NCBI GenBank assembly: GCA_039680225.1
Contig: JBDKTK010000436.1
Span: 1-5,993 of the forward strand
Length of the DNA: 5,993 bases
Direction of reading: 5' to 3'
Origin: JBDKTK01 sp039680225
Lineage (GTDB): Bacteria > Desulfobacterota > Syntrophia > Syntrophales > UBA4778
Shown here: positions 1 to 5,422 of the stretch, one piece after another
Numbering within the stretch: the first letter of the stretch is position 1
Layout: each line of letters starts with the position of its first letter
Notes under the pieces: generated by a model
What the model saw: the letters and a program-made list of their open reading frames with translations, nothing else
What the model was told of the DNA's origin: nothing
The model's database searches: none
Translations under genes and position numbers: made by a program

Positions 1-2
1 AA

Positions 3-347
3 AGGCCGGTCCATCTGAACGTTCTGTCCGTCAAGTCTATCCGGGGCGCCTCTTTCGACTTTTTTCTCAAGGCTTTCTCCAGGGATATAGCGGAAAAGAT
101 TAAACAGAGGGTGTCAAATCTTCCGGAAGGCGTCCAGGTGAAGTTCTCAAAATGGAATGAGGAAGAAAGGCCCGAAGATGAAGAAATCGAAGCATACGCC
201 CCTGAACACAAATATGAGCTGCACGCCTCGGGTCATATGCAGGGTCCTCCCGAAGAAGTAATAGAGCTCTATGAGAAAATGGAAACCAACGAATTGTTTG
301 AGCTGGGCCATATCCAGTTGGAATACGGGGACCCTATTCCTCTCTGA
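3..347 (+). CDS. C-terminal part of an unrecognised acidic protein (5' truncated by window edge)
   Basis: The reading frame is open from the first bases of the window to the TGA at 345-347, giving 114 visible residues, so this is the tail of a longer gene. A GTG at 111 could be read as a start. However, the upstream codons in frame read as ordinary protein (RPVHLNVLSVKSIRG...), and only a weak purine run (cagagg) precedes the GTG, so continuation from the left is more likely. The visible part begins with a mixed helix-like stretch (FFLKAFSRDIAEKIKQRV). A very acidic segment follows (NEEERPEDEEIEAYAPE), then a segment containing GHMQGPPEEVIELYEKM, and the protein ends at DPIPL. I see no catalytic motif, signal peptide or membrane segment in this part and do not recognise the family. 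The 3' end overlaps that of greA on the other strand by 14 bp, leaving no room for a terminator between them. Confidence 0.72.
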   Translation, partial: RPVHLNVLSVKSIRGASFDFFLKAFSRDIAEKIKQRVSNLPEGVQVKFSKWNEEERPEDEEIEAYAPEHKYELHASGHMQGPPEEVIELYEKMETNELFELGHIQLEYGDPIPL

Positions 348-813
348 TTTCTATGTCCACAATCTCAAATACACGCAAGCCCCGGGGCGTCTGGACCTTG
401 GCCTGGTCCCCGATCCTGCGGCCGATCAGGGCCTTGCCGATCGGAGATGTCACGGAAATTTTGTTCTGGCTGATATCGGATTCACAGGGGCCGACCAGCT
501 GATATTCCTCTTCTTTTTCGCTGTCCACATCCATAATGGAAACATGCGAACCGAAGACGACCTTCTCCCCGTTGAGATCTTTGAGATCGATCACATTTGA
601 CATGGCAAGGTTGTTCTCGATTTCCTGGATCTTGCCCTGGATGAAAGATTGCCTCTCCTTGGCTGCGGCGAATTCGGCATTTTCGGAGATATCGCCATGG
701 GCCCTTGCTTCCTCTATTGCCCTGACATTCTCCGGCACCTCAACTTTTTTAAGATGCTCAAGATCCCTCTTGAGTTTTTCATAACCGCCCTTGGTTATAG
801 GTATCTTCTCCAT
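334..813 (-). CDS. greA: Transcription elongation factor GreA
   Basis: The product is 159 residues, the usual GreA length. GreA enters the RNA polymerase secondary channel and stimulates cleavage of backtracked RNA, rescuing arrested elongation complexes. The N-terminal half (about residues 1-75) is the antiparallel coiled coil. Its tip carries GDISENAEF, with Asp41 and Glu44 at the positions of the acidic residues that coordinate catalytic Mg2+ in the E. coli protein. The C-terminal half is the FKBP-like domain that docks on polymerase. It includes the typical stretch ISVTSPIGKALIGRRIGD, shortly after a divergent YQLVGPCESD. The ATG at 811-813 is preceded on the minus strand by GGGGGA seven bases upstream, which supports this start. 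It appears monocistronic, with a good promoter in the upstream gap, and its 3' end overlaps the convergent gene by 14 bp. Identification is firm; GreB is less likely because of the overall wording of the coiled coil and C-terminal domain. Confidence 0.96.
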   Translation of the reverse strand: MEKIPITKGGYEKLKRDLEHLKKVEVPENVRAIEEARAHGDISENAEFAAAKERQSFIQGKIQEIENNLAMSNVIDLKDLNGEKVVFGSHVSIMDVDSEKEEEYQLVGPCESDISQNKISVTSPIGKALIGRRIGDQAKVQTPRGLRVFEIVDIEIREE

Positions 814-852
814 TAAAGGGTCCCCCGTTGTTTCTGAGAATTAGAATCAAGG

Positions 853-881
853 ATTTTAAAGATTTGTAAGCCCTCTGTCAA
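853..881 (-). promoter_or_regulatory. Sigma-70-type promoter of greA
   Basis: On the minus strand a perfect -35 hexamer TTGACA (876-881) is followed by exactly 17 bases and then TAAAAT (853-858), five of six matches to TATAAT. The predicted start of transcription is about position 846, giving a leader of roughly 33 bases before the greA ATG, which contains the GGGGGA ribosome site. This is the strongest promoter-like string I found in the window, and housekeeping sigma-70 control fits greA. No operator-like inverted repeat is evident around it. Confidence 0.72.
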
Positions 882-904
882 TCATTTCCGTTCTGCACAG
901 GCTC

Positions 905-931
905 TTGCTGTTTATGCTCTTTCCTGATAAT
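905..931 (+). promoter_or_regulatory. Weak candidate promoter of the hydrolase-peptidase operon
   Basis: In the divergent gap, a GATAAT (926-931) resembles a -10 box (five of six matches). A poor -35 TTGCTG (905-910) lies 15 bases upstream, a sub-optimal spacing. It would place transcription start near 938, about 25 bases before the ATG at 963. A purine-rich GGAAAAGG (951-958) four bases before the start is the probable ribosome site. The -35 box and spacing are weak, so this may instead be an activator-dependent or alternative-sigma promoter, or not a promoter at all. Confidence 0.28.
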
Positions 932-962
932 TTCCTTCGTAAATCCTCCCGGAAAAGGCTTT

Positions 963-1826
963 ATGAGTTCTATTGAAACCAGCGACGGCATAAAACTGAA
1001 TTACCTGGAATCCGGATCGGGGGAGCCCTTGTTCCTTATCCACGGCCTGACTGCCAATCTTAATTACTTCAAAAAACAAATTCCCGTACTGTCGCAGAAA
1101 TACCGTGTCATCGCCTATGATCTGAGAGGGCACGGCCTTTCCGAAGCCTCCAAAGGTTTGACTCTGGAGAGATATGCGCAGGACCTCGAAGAGATCATGG
1201 ACCATTTTGAAATCCGGAAAACATCGGTCGTCTGCTGGTCTATGGGGGCCCATGTCCTTTTCGAATATATCCGGAACTGCACCTGCGAAAGGCTCGGCAA
1301 GATAGTTATTATCGATATGTCCCCCAAACTTCTCAAGGCCGCCGACTGGCGCTTCGGCCTGGCCGGAGCGTCGGGCAAGCCGGGGGATTTCGGCCATGAG
1401 GACAACCTTTCAGTGCTCGCGGCGATGTGCCGGGACTGGGATGCATACAGCAGGGTGGTTGCTGAAAGAATCCTGATGAGGCCTGCGGCAAGCGAAAAGC
1501 TGAGGTCCGGCCTGGAAGCCTCATTCAAGGGAAAAGAAGACCTCCCGTGGATTTACGAGCAGTCGAGGTTAAACAATCCCTTCGTCATCGTGAGCATGTG
1601 GATATCCATGGCAATGAAGGATTACCGCCCCGTTCTGCCCGGGATAACAGTGCCCTGCCTGCTCACGTATGGCACGGAAAGCAACTATTACGGGCCGGAC
1701 AATTACGAGTACATGAAAAGCCAAATCCCGGATGCATCAATATTGCCGTTTGAAGGATGCGGCCATGCTTTGCACATCCAGGAGCCGGACAAATTCAACA
1801 ACGCGGTTATGGATTTCATAAAATGA
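963..1826 (+). CDS. Alpha/beta hydrolase fold protein (esterase-like, substrate unknown)
   Basis: The product is 287 residues, typical of a single-domain alpha/beta hydrolase. Visible landmarks in order are the oxyanion-hole strand end LFLIHGLT (His27-Gly28), the AYDLRGHGLS segment (51-60) usual before helix B, the nucleophile elbow CWSMG with Ser93, a helical lid region about 121-225, and the C-terminal catalytic His268 in EGCGHALH. The elbow starts with Cys91 where most relatives have Gly. After the strand LLTYG the usual Gly-x-x-Asp acid is not clear (GTESN). Asp118 in IDMSP, after the preceding strand, is a good alternative acid, an arrangement known in some esterases of this fold; Glu239 and Asp246 are others. 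There is no signal peptide, so it is probably cytoplasmic. Its TGA overlaps the ATG of the next gene. Hydrolase of an ester or thioester is likely, but the sequence does not reveal the substrate. Confidence 0.9.
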   Translation: MSSIETSDGIKLNYLESGSGEPLFLIHGLTANLNYFKKQIPVLSQKYRVIAYDLRGHGLSEASKGLTLERYAQDLEEIMDHFEIRKTSVVCWSMGAHVLFEYIRNCTCERLGKIVIIDMSPKLLKAADWRFGLAGASGKPGDFGHEDNLSVLAAMCRDWDAYSRVVAERILMRPAASEKLRSGLEASFKGKEDLPWIYEQSRLNNPFVIVSMWISMAMKDYRPVLPGITVPCLLTYGTESNYYGPDNYEYMKSQIPDASILPFEGCGHALHIQEPDKFNNAVMDFIK

Positions 1827-2197
1827 AGCTCCGCAGCGGGGAATTCGACAAGGCGGTAAGGAATGCCATTTCCCGCATTCCTCCCGAGTTCCGTGACCAC
1901 CTTGAAAACATAGTAATTTCCGTCCAGGACCGCCCGTCGAAAGACCTTCTGGAGGAGACGGGCCTGCCCCCGGATAATTCCCTCCTGGGCATTTACAGGG
2001 GAGATTCGCTAATGAACAGATCAGTGACTATCCCGCCTCTTTTCCCCGATACGATTTTCATTTTCCAGGAGCCGCTTGAAGCCATGTGCGCGGATTTGGA
2101 TGAACTCGAAGAGCAGATAGCAATAACAGTTATCCATGAGATAGCCCATTACCTGGGCATGGACGAGGATCAATTAAGGGAATTGGGTTATGAATAA
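1823..2197 (+). CDS. Zincin-like metallopeptidase family protein (HExxH, Zincin_1/DUF1025-like)
   Basis: The product is 124 residues when started at the ATG at 1823, which overlaps the hydrolase stop as ATGA. An in-frame ATG at 1757 exists but would overlap the hydrolase by 70 bp and add residues foreign to the family, so I reject it. Near the C-terminus lies VIHEIAHYLGMDEDQLRELG, with His105, Glu106 and His109 forming the zinc-binding HExxH. Gly112 and Asp114 or Glu115 follow where a third ligand would be expected. The overall order is a short N-terminal helix with IPPEF, then LLGIYRG, then an acidic helix leading into HExxH. This matches the small soluble zincin family often annotated only as 'metallopeptidase family protein', whose substrate is unknown. 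No signal peptide or propeptide is visible, so it is probably cytoplasmic. The overlap implies translational coupling to the hydrolase. Family assignment is strong; actual protease activity is an inference. Confidence 0.9.
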   Translation: MKLRSGEFDKAVRNAISRIPPEFRDHLENIVISVQDRPSKDLLEETGLPPDNSLLGIYRGDSLMNRSVTIPPLFPDTIFIFQEPLEAMCADLDELEEQIAITVIHEIAHYLGMDEDQLRELGYE

Positions 2198-2200
2198 GAC

Positions 2201-2247
2201 CGGGGGCGCCCGAAAAGCCGCCCCCGAAAATTCCCGGGCATTTTATT
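2201..2247. terminator. Candidate intrinsic terminator between convergent genes
   Basis: CGGGGGCG (2201-2208) pairs perfectly with CGCCCCCG (2219-2226) around a 10-base loop, giving an 8-bp, all-G:C stem four bases after the metallopeptidase stop. An imperfect palindrome centred on CCCGGG (2227-2244) follows, then a T-rich run TTTTATTT (2240s). The T run is displaced from the first stem on the plus strand, and only a poor T-rich stretch follows on the minus strand. It is therefore a plausible but not canonical terminator, perhaps used in both directions because genes converge here. Confidence 0.5.
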
Positions 2248-2626
2248 TGAGGATAATTTTCCCCGGAGCGGGCCCCTGGCCGATCCCTGAATCCGGGACG
2301 ATGATGCGGGACTGCTCCTGGCGCTTCATCTCTTCAGCCTCTTTCATGAGGTTATCCATAAACTGTTCCATCACATCGGGGAATTTATCTATGGCCTGCT
2401 GAAGGTTCTTTACATCCGGTATGGGGAACTGGATCGGTATGGGTCCCTGATGAGTATATACCTGAGTCTGGCCGAAATAGAGCATCTTGCGGGCCTTATC
2501 GGCCTCGCCGTTGGTTTTGACGGGCGTCAGCTGTCGGATTGCGGCGACCTTCATATCGGTAAAAACTTCTTCCTTGTACAGGTCGTTCTGGTTGATTCTT
2601 AATTTAGGTTTGGATTCTTCCGGCAT
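2243..2626 (-). CDS. Conserved hypothetical protein (deltaproteobacterial 'cytoplasmic protein' type)
   Basis: The product is 127 residues with no signal peptide, membrane segment or recognisable catalytic motif. The N-terminal third contains YKEEVFTDMKVAAIRQLTPV. A beta-like core (about 47-70) follows with FGQTQVYTHQGPIPIQFPIP, then an amphipathic, charged helix (about 72-107) with FPDVMEQFMDNLMKEAEEM. The end is a short Pro/Gly-rich tail, IIVPDSGIGQGPAPGKIILK. I recall proteins of this shape in Geobacter-like deltaproteobacteria annotated only as cytoplasmic or hypothetical protein; that recollection is not verified here. The ATG at 2624-2626 has a strong AGGAG site six bases upstream (2633-2637 complement), so the start is well supported and the gene is probably well translated. 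It converges on the metallopeptidase gene and diverges from the transporter. Function unknown; a small protein- or nucleic-acid-binding role is only a guess. Confidence 0.85.
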   Translation of the reverse strand: MPEESKPKLRINQNDLYKEEVFTDMKVAAIRQLTPVKTNGEADKARKMLYFGQTQVYTHQGPIPIQFPIPDVKNLQQAIDKFPDVMEQFMDNLMKEAEEMKRQEQSRIIVPDSGIGQGPAPGKIILK

Positions 2627-2659
2627 TTCGCACTCCTGTTATTTAAAATGAGGTTTCAT

Positions 2660-2689
2660 TTAACACATTTTCCCTGTAATTTCGATATT
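2660..2689 (+). promoter_or_regulatory. Possible promoter of the EamA transporter gene
   Basis: In the 79-bp divergent gap, TTAACA (2660-2665, five of six matches to the -35 box) is followed after 18 bases by GATATT (2684-2689, four of six matches to the -10 box). The predicted start near 2696 leaves only about 10 bases before the ATG, and no good Shine-Dalgarno site is visible. Transcription would therefore be almost leaderless if this is right. The gap is AT-rich, which makes chance matches easy. I found no equally good candidate for the gene on the other strand. Confidence 0.3.
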
Positions 2690-2705
2690 TAAACTGGCTT
2701 GGCAT

Positions 2706-3572
2706 ATGGTTCCCTGGGTTGTAATTGCACTTATGGCAGGATTGGGCGCGGCCACATCGGATGCGCTGCTCAAAAAATTCTTCTCGGGGCTCACCCCGTA
2801 TGAGATGGGCCTTGCCCGCCTGCTGTATGCTTTTCCCTGGATGGCGCTCATATTTGCATTTGTATCATGGCCGGAAACGAACCTTACCTTCTGGATATGC
2901 GTGGCAATCGCGCTGCCGCTGGAAATCGCAGCGTTCCTTATTTATATGAAGGCGCTGAAAGTTGCGCCGCTTTCACTCTCCATTCCCTTCCTGGCATTCA
3001 CTCCCGTATTCGTAATCCTGACGGGACGGATCGTCCTGGGGGAAAAAATAAGCCTTTGGGGATGCGCCGGGATTCTCCTGATTGTCGCCGGTTCCTATAT
3101 CCTCAACCTGTCAAAACTGGCGGCGGGGTGGGCGCGCCCGTTCAAAGCGGCCCTCGAAGAGCCCGGCTCCAGGTACATGATCCTGGTCTCTTTCATTTTT
3201 TCGATCACGTCGACAATCGGGAAACTGGCGGTAGTGAATTCGGAACCGGTGTTCTTCGGCATGATGTATTCCATGTTATTGACGATCGTTATGGCCCTTA
3301 TGTGGCCTTTTTCGAATGCAGGTTCCGGGAGCTTTCTGGCGAGACCTGCAGCGGGGGCCATCCTGGGCCTTGTAGTTGCCTTGACTGTAATATGCCACAT
3401 GGTCGCGATTTCCAGGATTGAAGCCGCTTACATGATCTCAATCAAGAGAACGAGCCTGCTTTTCAGTGTCCTTTACGGCGCTTTCTGGTTCAGGGAGGAA
3501 CGCATACGGGAGCGGATCGCGGGCGCCGCGCTGATGCTGGCCGGCATTTTCCTGATCGGGTTTCTTAACTAG
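2706..3572 (+). CDS. EamA/DMT-family transporter, ten transmembrane helices
   Basis: The product is 288 residues, the standard length for this family of inner-membrane metabolite transporters. It shows the two-fold internal repeat of EamA domains, about residues 4-134 and 156-287, each with about five hydrophobic helices. The first repeat ends with KVAPLSLSIPFLAFTPVFVI, then GRIVLGEKIS and a last helix. This is the typical 'A-P-L...P...F...GE' end of an EamA unit. The second repeat ends similarly with RIEAAYMISIKRTSLLFSVL, then GAFWFREERIRERIAG and a final helix. Positive charges on the connecting loop (about 136-155) fit a cytoplasmic side. The substrate cannot be told from sequence; relatives move amino acids, nucleosides or other small metabolites. 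The ATG at 2706 lacks a clear ribosome site; ATG at residue 10 is an alternative but would remove part of helix 1. The stop overlaps the convergent phosphatidyltransferase gene by 8 bp. Confidence 0.92.
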   Translation: MVPWVVIALMAGLGAATSDALLKKFFSGLTPYEMGLARLLYAFPWMALIFAFVSWPETNLTFWICVAIALPLEIAAFLIYMKALKVAPLSLSIPFLAFTPVFVILTGRIVLGEKISLWGCAGILLIVAGSYILNLSKLAAGWARPFKAALEEPGSRYMILVSFIFSITSTIGKLAVVNSEPVFFGMMYSMLLTIVMALMWPFSNAGSGSFLARPAAGAILGLVVALTVICHMVAISRIEAAYMISIKRTSLLFSVLYGAFWFREERIRERIAGAALMLAGIFLIGFLN

Positions 3573-4293
3573 AGGCGAGGTCTTTTTTCCCTTCCCGGAG
3601 CCTGCGGATTGCCGTGGCATTGGTGAGGACTGCCAGCAGGACTAAAAAGCTTTTCATGATGAAATCGGGGGAGCCGGAAACAATATATGGAGAAAGGGGG
3701 TTGAGCAGTGCGCCAAAGACAAGCACGGCTAACCTTTCCGGCCTCTGCATGAGCCCCACGGTCCGGGTCCGGCCAAGCGACTGTGCCCTGGCCTTTATGT
3801 AGCTGACCATGACCGAGCCGAGCAGCGCCAGCATTATGAAAAAGAAGATCCAGTCGTTCCGGTAATAAATAAGCAGGCCGAAAAAAATCGAAAATTCCGA
3901 GTAACGGTCCAGGGTCGAATCCAGCAGGGCGCCGTAAAGGCTCGATTGCCCTTTAAGCCTGGCGATTGCGCCGTCAAGAGTGTCGAAAAAGCCCGCCAGG
4001 AACAGAAGGCATCCGGCCGTGAGGAAACTGCCGATGCTGAGAGCATAAGCAGCAACGAATGAGATGAGCAAAGCGGCGACGGTGATGAAATTCGGCGAGA
4101 TGCCCGAATTCAGCAAAAATCCGAGATAGCGTTCCAGAGACGAATAATATTTCCGGACCACGGTTTTGCGGATTGCCGAAAAGGGCTGCAGCCGGTTTCC
4201 TCCCGATGAGCCGCCGCCATCGGCGCCGAGGGCCCCTATTTCCGGAATCGTCCCGTTGGTGACGTAATCTCCTGCTCTTTTCCCCTGCTTCAT
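3565..4293 (-). CDS. CDP-alcohol phosphatidyltransferase (phosphatidylinositol-phosphate-synthase-like)
   Basis: The product is 242 residues with about six hydrophobic helices. The complete CDP-alcohol signature is present: Asp104, Asp107-Gly108, Ala111-Arg112, then eight residues to Gly121, Asp125 and Asp129 (FFDTLDGAIAR followed by YGALLDSTLD). In this family the aspartates bind two metal ions and CDP-diacylglycerol, and an alcohol attacks with release of CMP, making a phospholipid head group in the inner membrane. The later LMQRPERLAVL resembles inositol-phosphate-type synthases, but phosphatidylglycerophosphate or another alcohol is possible. Homology should begin near residue 38 (FSAIRKTVVRKYY). 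The preceding Gly/Ser-rich residues (about 20-33) form an unusual extension. The ATG at 4291-4293 has only a poor AGCAAG site; a GTG at residue 45 is an alternative with no better site. It lies 18 bp behind the propeller gene, so co-transcription is likely. Confidence 0.9.
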   Translation of the reverse strand: MKQGKRAGDYVTNGTIPEIGALGADGGGSSGGNRLQPFSAIRKTVVRKYYSSLERYLGFLLNSGISPNFITVAALLISFVAAYALSIGSFLTAGCLLFLAGFFDTLDGAIARLKGQSSLYGALLDSTLDRYSEFSIFFGLLIYYRNDWIFFFIMLALLGSVMVSYIKARAQSLGRTRTVGLMQRPERLAVLVFGALLNPLSPYIVSGSPDFIMKSFLVLLAVLTNATAIRRLREGKKDLASS

Positions 4294-4311
4294 TGTGTCT
4301 TGCTGTTTATT

Positions 4312-5358
4312 TCAGGACTTTCCTGCATGCTCGTTCAGATTAAACAGGACTATATTTTTTTCATCCGTGCCTGCGGCCACTTTCCTCCCGTCAGGGCTTA
4401 AGGCTATTGAAAGTATATAGCCGAAATTGTTCTTCAGGGAATACTCGAGTTTGGCTGTGGCAATATTCCAGAAATTTATACTTGCATCGGAACTGCCGGA
4501 AACCAGATTTTTCCCGTCGGGAGTGAAGGCCATCGACAGCACCCAGCTCTTGTGCCCCACGAGGGTCTGAATCCTGTTTCCCGTCTGTGCGTCCCAGAGG
4601 ATTATAAGCTGGTCGAGGCTCCCGGAAGCCAGCAGTTTTGAGTCGGGGCTGAACGCGAGCGACTTTACCCAGCTCTTGTGTCCCGCCAGGCTGTGCCGGA
4701 TTTTTCCCGTTCGCAGGTCCCTTATCGTTACAGTCCTGTCTTCGCCGCCCGATGCCAGGCTTTTGCCGTCAGGGCTCATGGCTATTGCATTGATGGGTTC
4801 GCCCGTGCCTTCGAATGTATTGAGGACGGAGCCTTTCTGCACGTCCCAGACAATAATCTTCCCGTCGTCGCCGCCGGAAGCGATCCTCTTCCCATCGGGA
4901 GTGAAGGCCAGGCCCACTACCCAGCTCGCATGTCCCGTGAGGGTCTTCAGGTGCTCTCCGGTCGAGGGGTCCCATATGATTATTGTCTTGTCCTTTCCGG
5001 CTGAGGCAAGGAGTTTCCCGTCGGGGCTGTATTTCACCGAAAGGACCGGGTCGGTATGTTTTTTCAGGACGAGTTTCTGTTTGCCTGTTTTCAGGTCCCA
5101 AACGATGACCTGGTCGTCCATGGCGCCGGAAGCAAGCGCCGCCCCGTCGGGGCTGAAAGCCAGGCCCCAGACTCCGCCTGAATGGCCCCTCAGCATTGTG
5201 TAACGGTCCTTCATGATCACGGTCTGCCGGGGGGAAAATGACTGGAAGTACTCCTTTACCGAATCAATCACAGATTCCTGCGCGAGGAGGCCCCCGGCTG
5301 CAAGCAACAGGACAAGGGCAGTTCCGATGAAAATGAGTTTGCGTTTGTTATTTTTCAT
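4312..5358 (-). CDS. Exported seven-bladed WD40-repeat beta-propeller protein
   Basis: The product is 348 residues. Residues 1-26 look like a Sec signal peptide: a basic start (MKNNKRK), a hydrophobic core (LIFIGTALVLLLAAGGLL) and a likely cut after LLA before QES. With no lipobox cysteine, it should be periplasmic, although an uncut membrane anchor is possible. A short linker (27-53) leads into seven WD40 repeats filling residues 54 to about 343. Typical blade text is GHxxWVxxLAFSPDGKxLAS, then a D and a closing IIxWD. WD40 propellers are scaffolds for protein partners; no enzyme motif is present. The repeats sit at exactly 42-residue spacing. Blades 4 and 7 are degenerate (IRD and LFN in place of WD, and no GH). 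The ATG at 5356-5358 has AAGGA six bases upstream, supporting the start. It is followed 18 bp downstream by the phosphatidyltransferase gene, suggesting a shared transcript. Confidence 0.93.
   Translation of the reverse strand: MKNNKRKLIFIGTALVLLLAAGGLLAQESVIDSVKEYFQSFSPRQTVIMKDRYTMLRGHSGGVWGLAFSPDGAALASGAMDDQVIVWDLKTGKQKLVLKKHTDPVLSVKYSPDGKLLASAGKDKTIIIWDPSTGEHLKTLTGHASWVVGLAFTPDGKRIASGGDDGKIIVWDVQKGSVLNTFEGTGEPINAIAMSPDGKSLASGGEDRTVTIRDLRTGKIRHSLAGHKSWVKSLAFSPDSKLLASGSLDQLIILWDAQTGNRIQTLVGHKSWVLSMAFTPDGKNLVSGSSDASINFWNIATAKLEYSLKNNFGYILSIALSPDGRKVAAGTDEKNIVLFNLNEHAGKS
4330..5199 (-). repeat. Seven tandem 126-bp WD40-coding repeat units
   Basis: The propeller part of the gene is a tandem repeat at protein and partly at DNA level. 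The conserved WD position falls at residues 87, 129, 171, 213, 255, 297 and 339, and the GH position at 59, 101, 143, 185, 227, 269 and 311, so every unit is 42 codons with no insertion or deletion. On the plus strand this shows as recurring strings such as CCCGTCGGG followed by AGTGAAGGCCA or GCTGAAAGCCA, and CCCAGCTCTTGTG at two units. Blades 5 and 6 are most alike (both GHKSWV). Confidence 0.9.
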
Positions 5359-5422
5359 TAAGTGTCCTTACAAGATTCTCTTAAAAAAACTTATCAGAGT
5401 GGGAAGCCAAAGGCGAATAAAA
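5359..5422 (-). other. Gap between GNAT-protein gene and propeller gene
   Basis: These 64 bp contain the AAGGA ribosome site of the propeller gene (5365-5369 complement) and, on the minus strand, a run of seven T (5382-5388 as A on plus). I see no strong G:C hairpin before the T run, so it is not a convincing terminator, and no good -35/-10 pair. Whether the propeller has its own promoter cannot be decided from sequence. Confidence 0.5.

Noticed and set aside
903..915. 13-base string TCTTGCTGTTTAT repeated exactly at 4298-4310, both between genes
   Set aside because: One 13-base match in 6 kb is close to chance expectation, the two sites stand in different relation to their genes, and neither is an inverted repeat.
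912..1397. 161-residue minus-strand frame opposite the hydrolase gene
   Set aside because: The hydrolase on the plus strand has all expected family motifs; the antisense frame has none and lacks a ribosome site.
1757..1825. Upstream ATG for the metallopeptidase, adding 22 residues
   Set aside because: It would lie deep inside the hydrolase gene; the ATGA overlap start at 1823 gives the normal family length.
2867..3421. 184-residue plus-strand frame inside the transporter gene
   Set aside because: It is a shifted reading of an obvious membrane-protein gene; the product is rich in Arg, Gly and Pro without domain character.
4676..5203. Long open frames antisense to the propeller gene (175 and 108 residues)
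   Set aside because: They mirror the repeated WD40 codons, give low-complexity repetitive protein, and have no ribosome site or family resemblance.
5376..5410. Possible terminator between the GNAT-protein and propeller genes
   Set aside because: There is a T run on the minus strand but no stable G:C hairpin directly before it.
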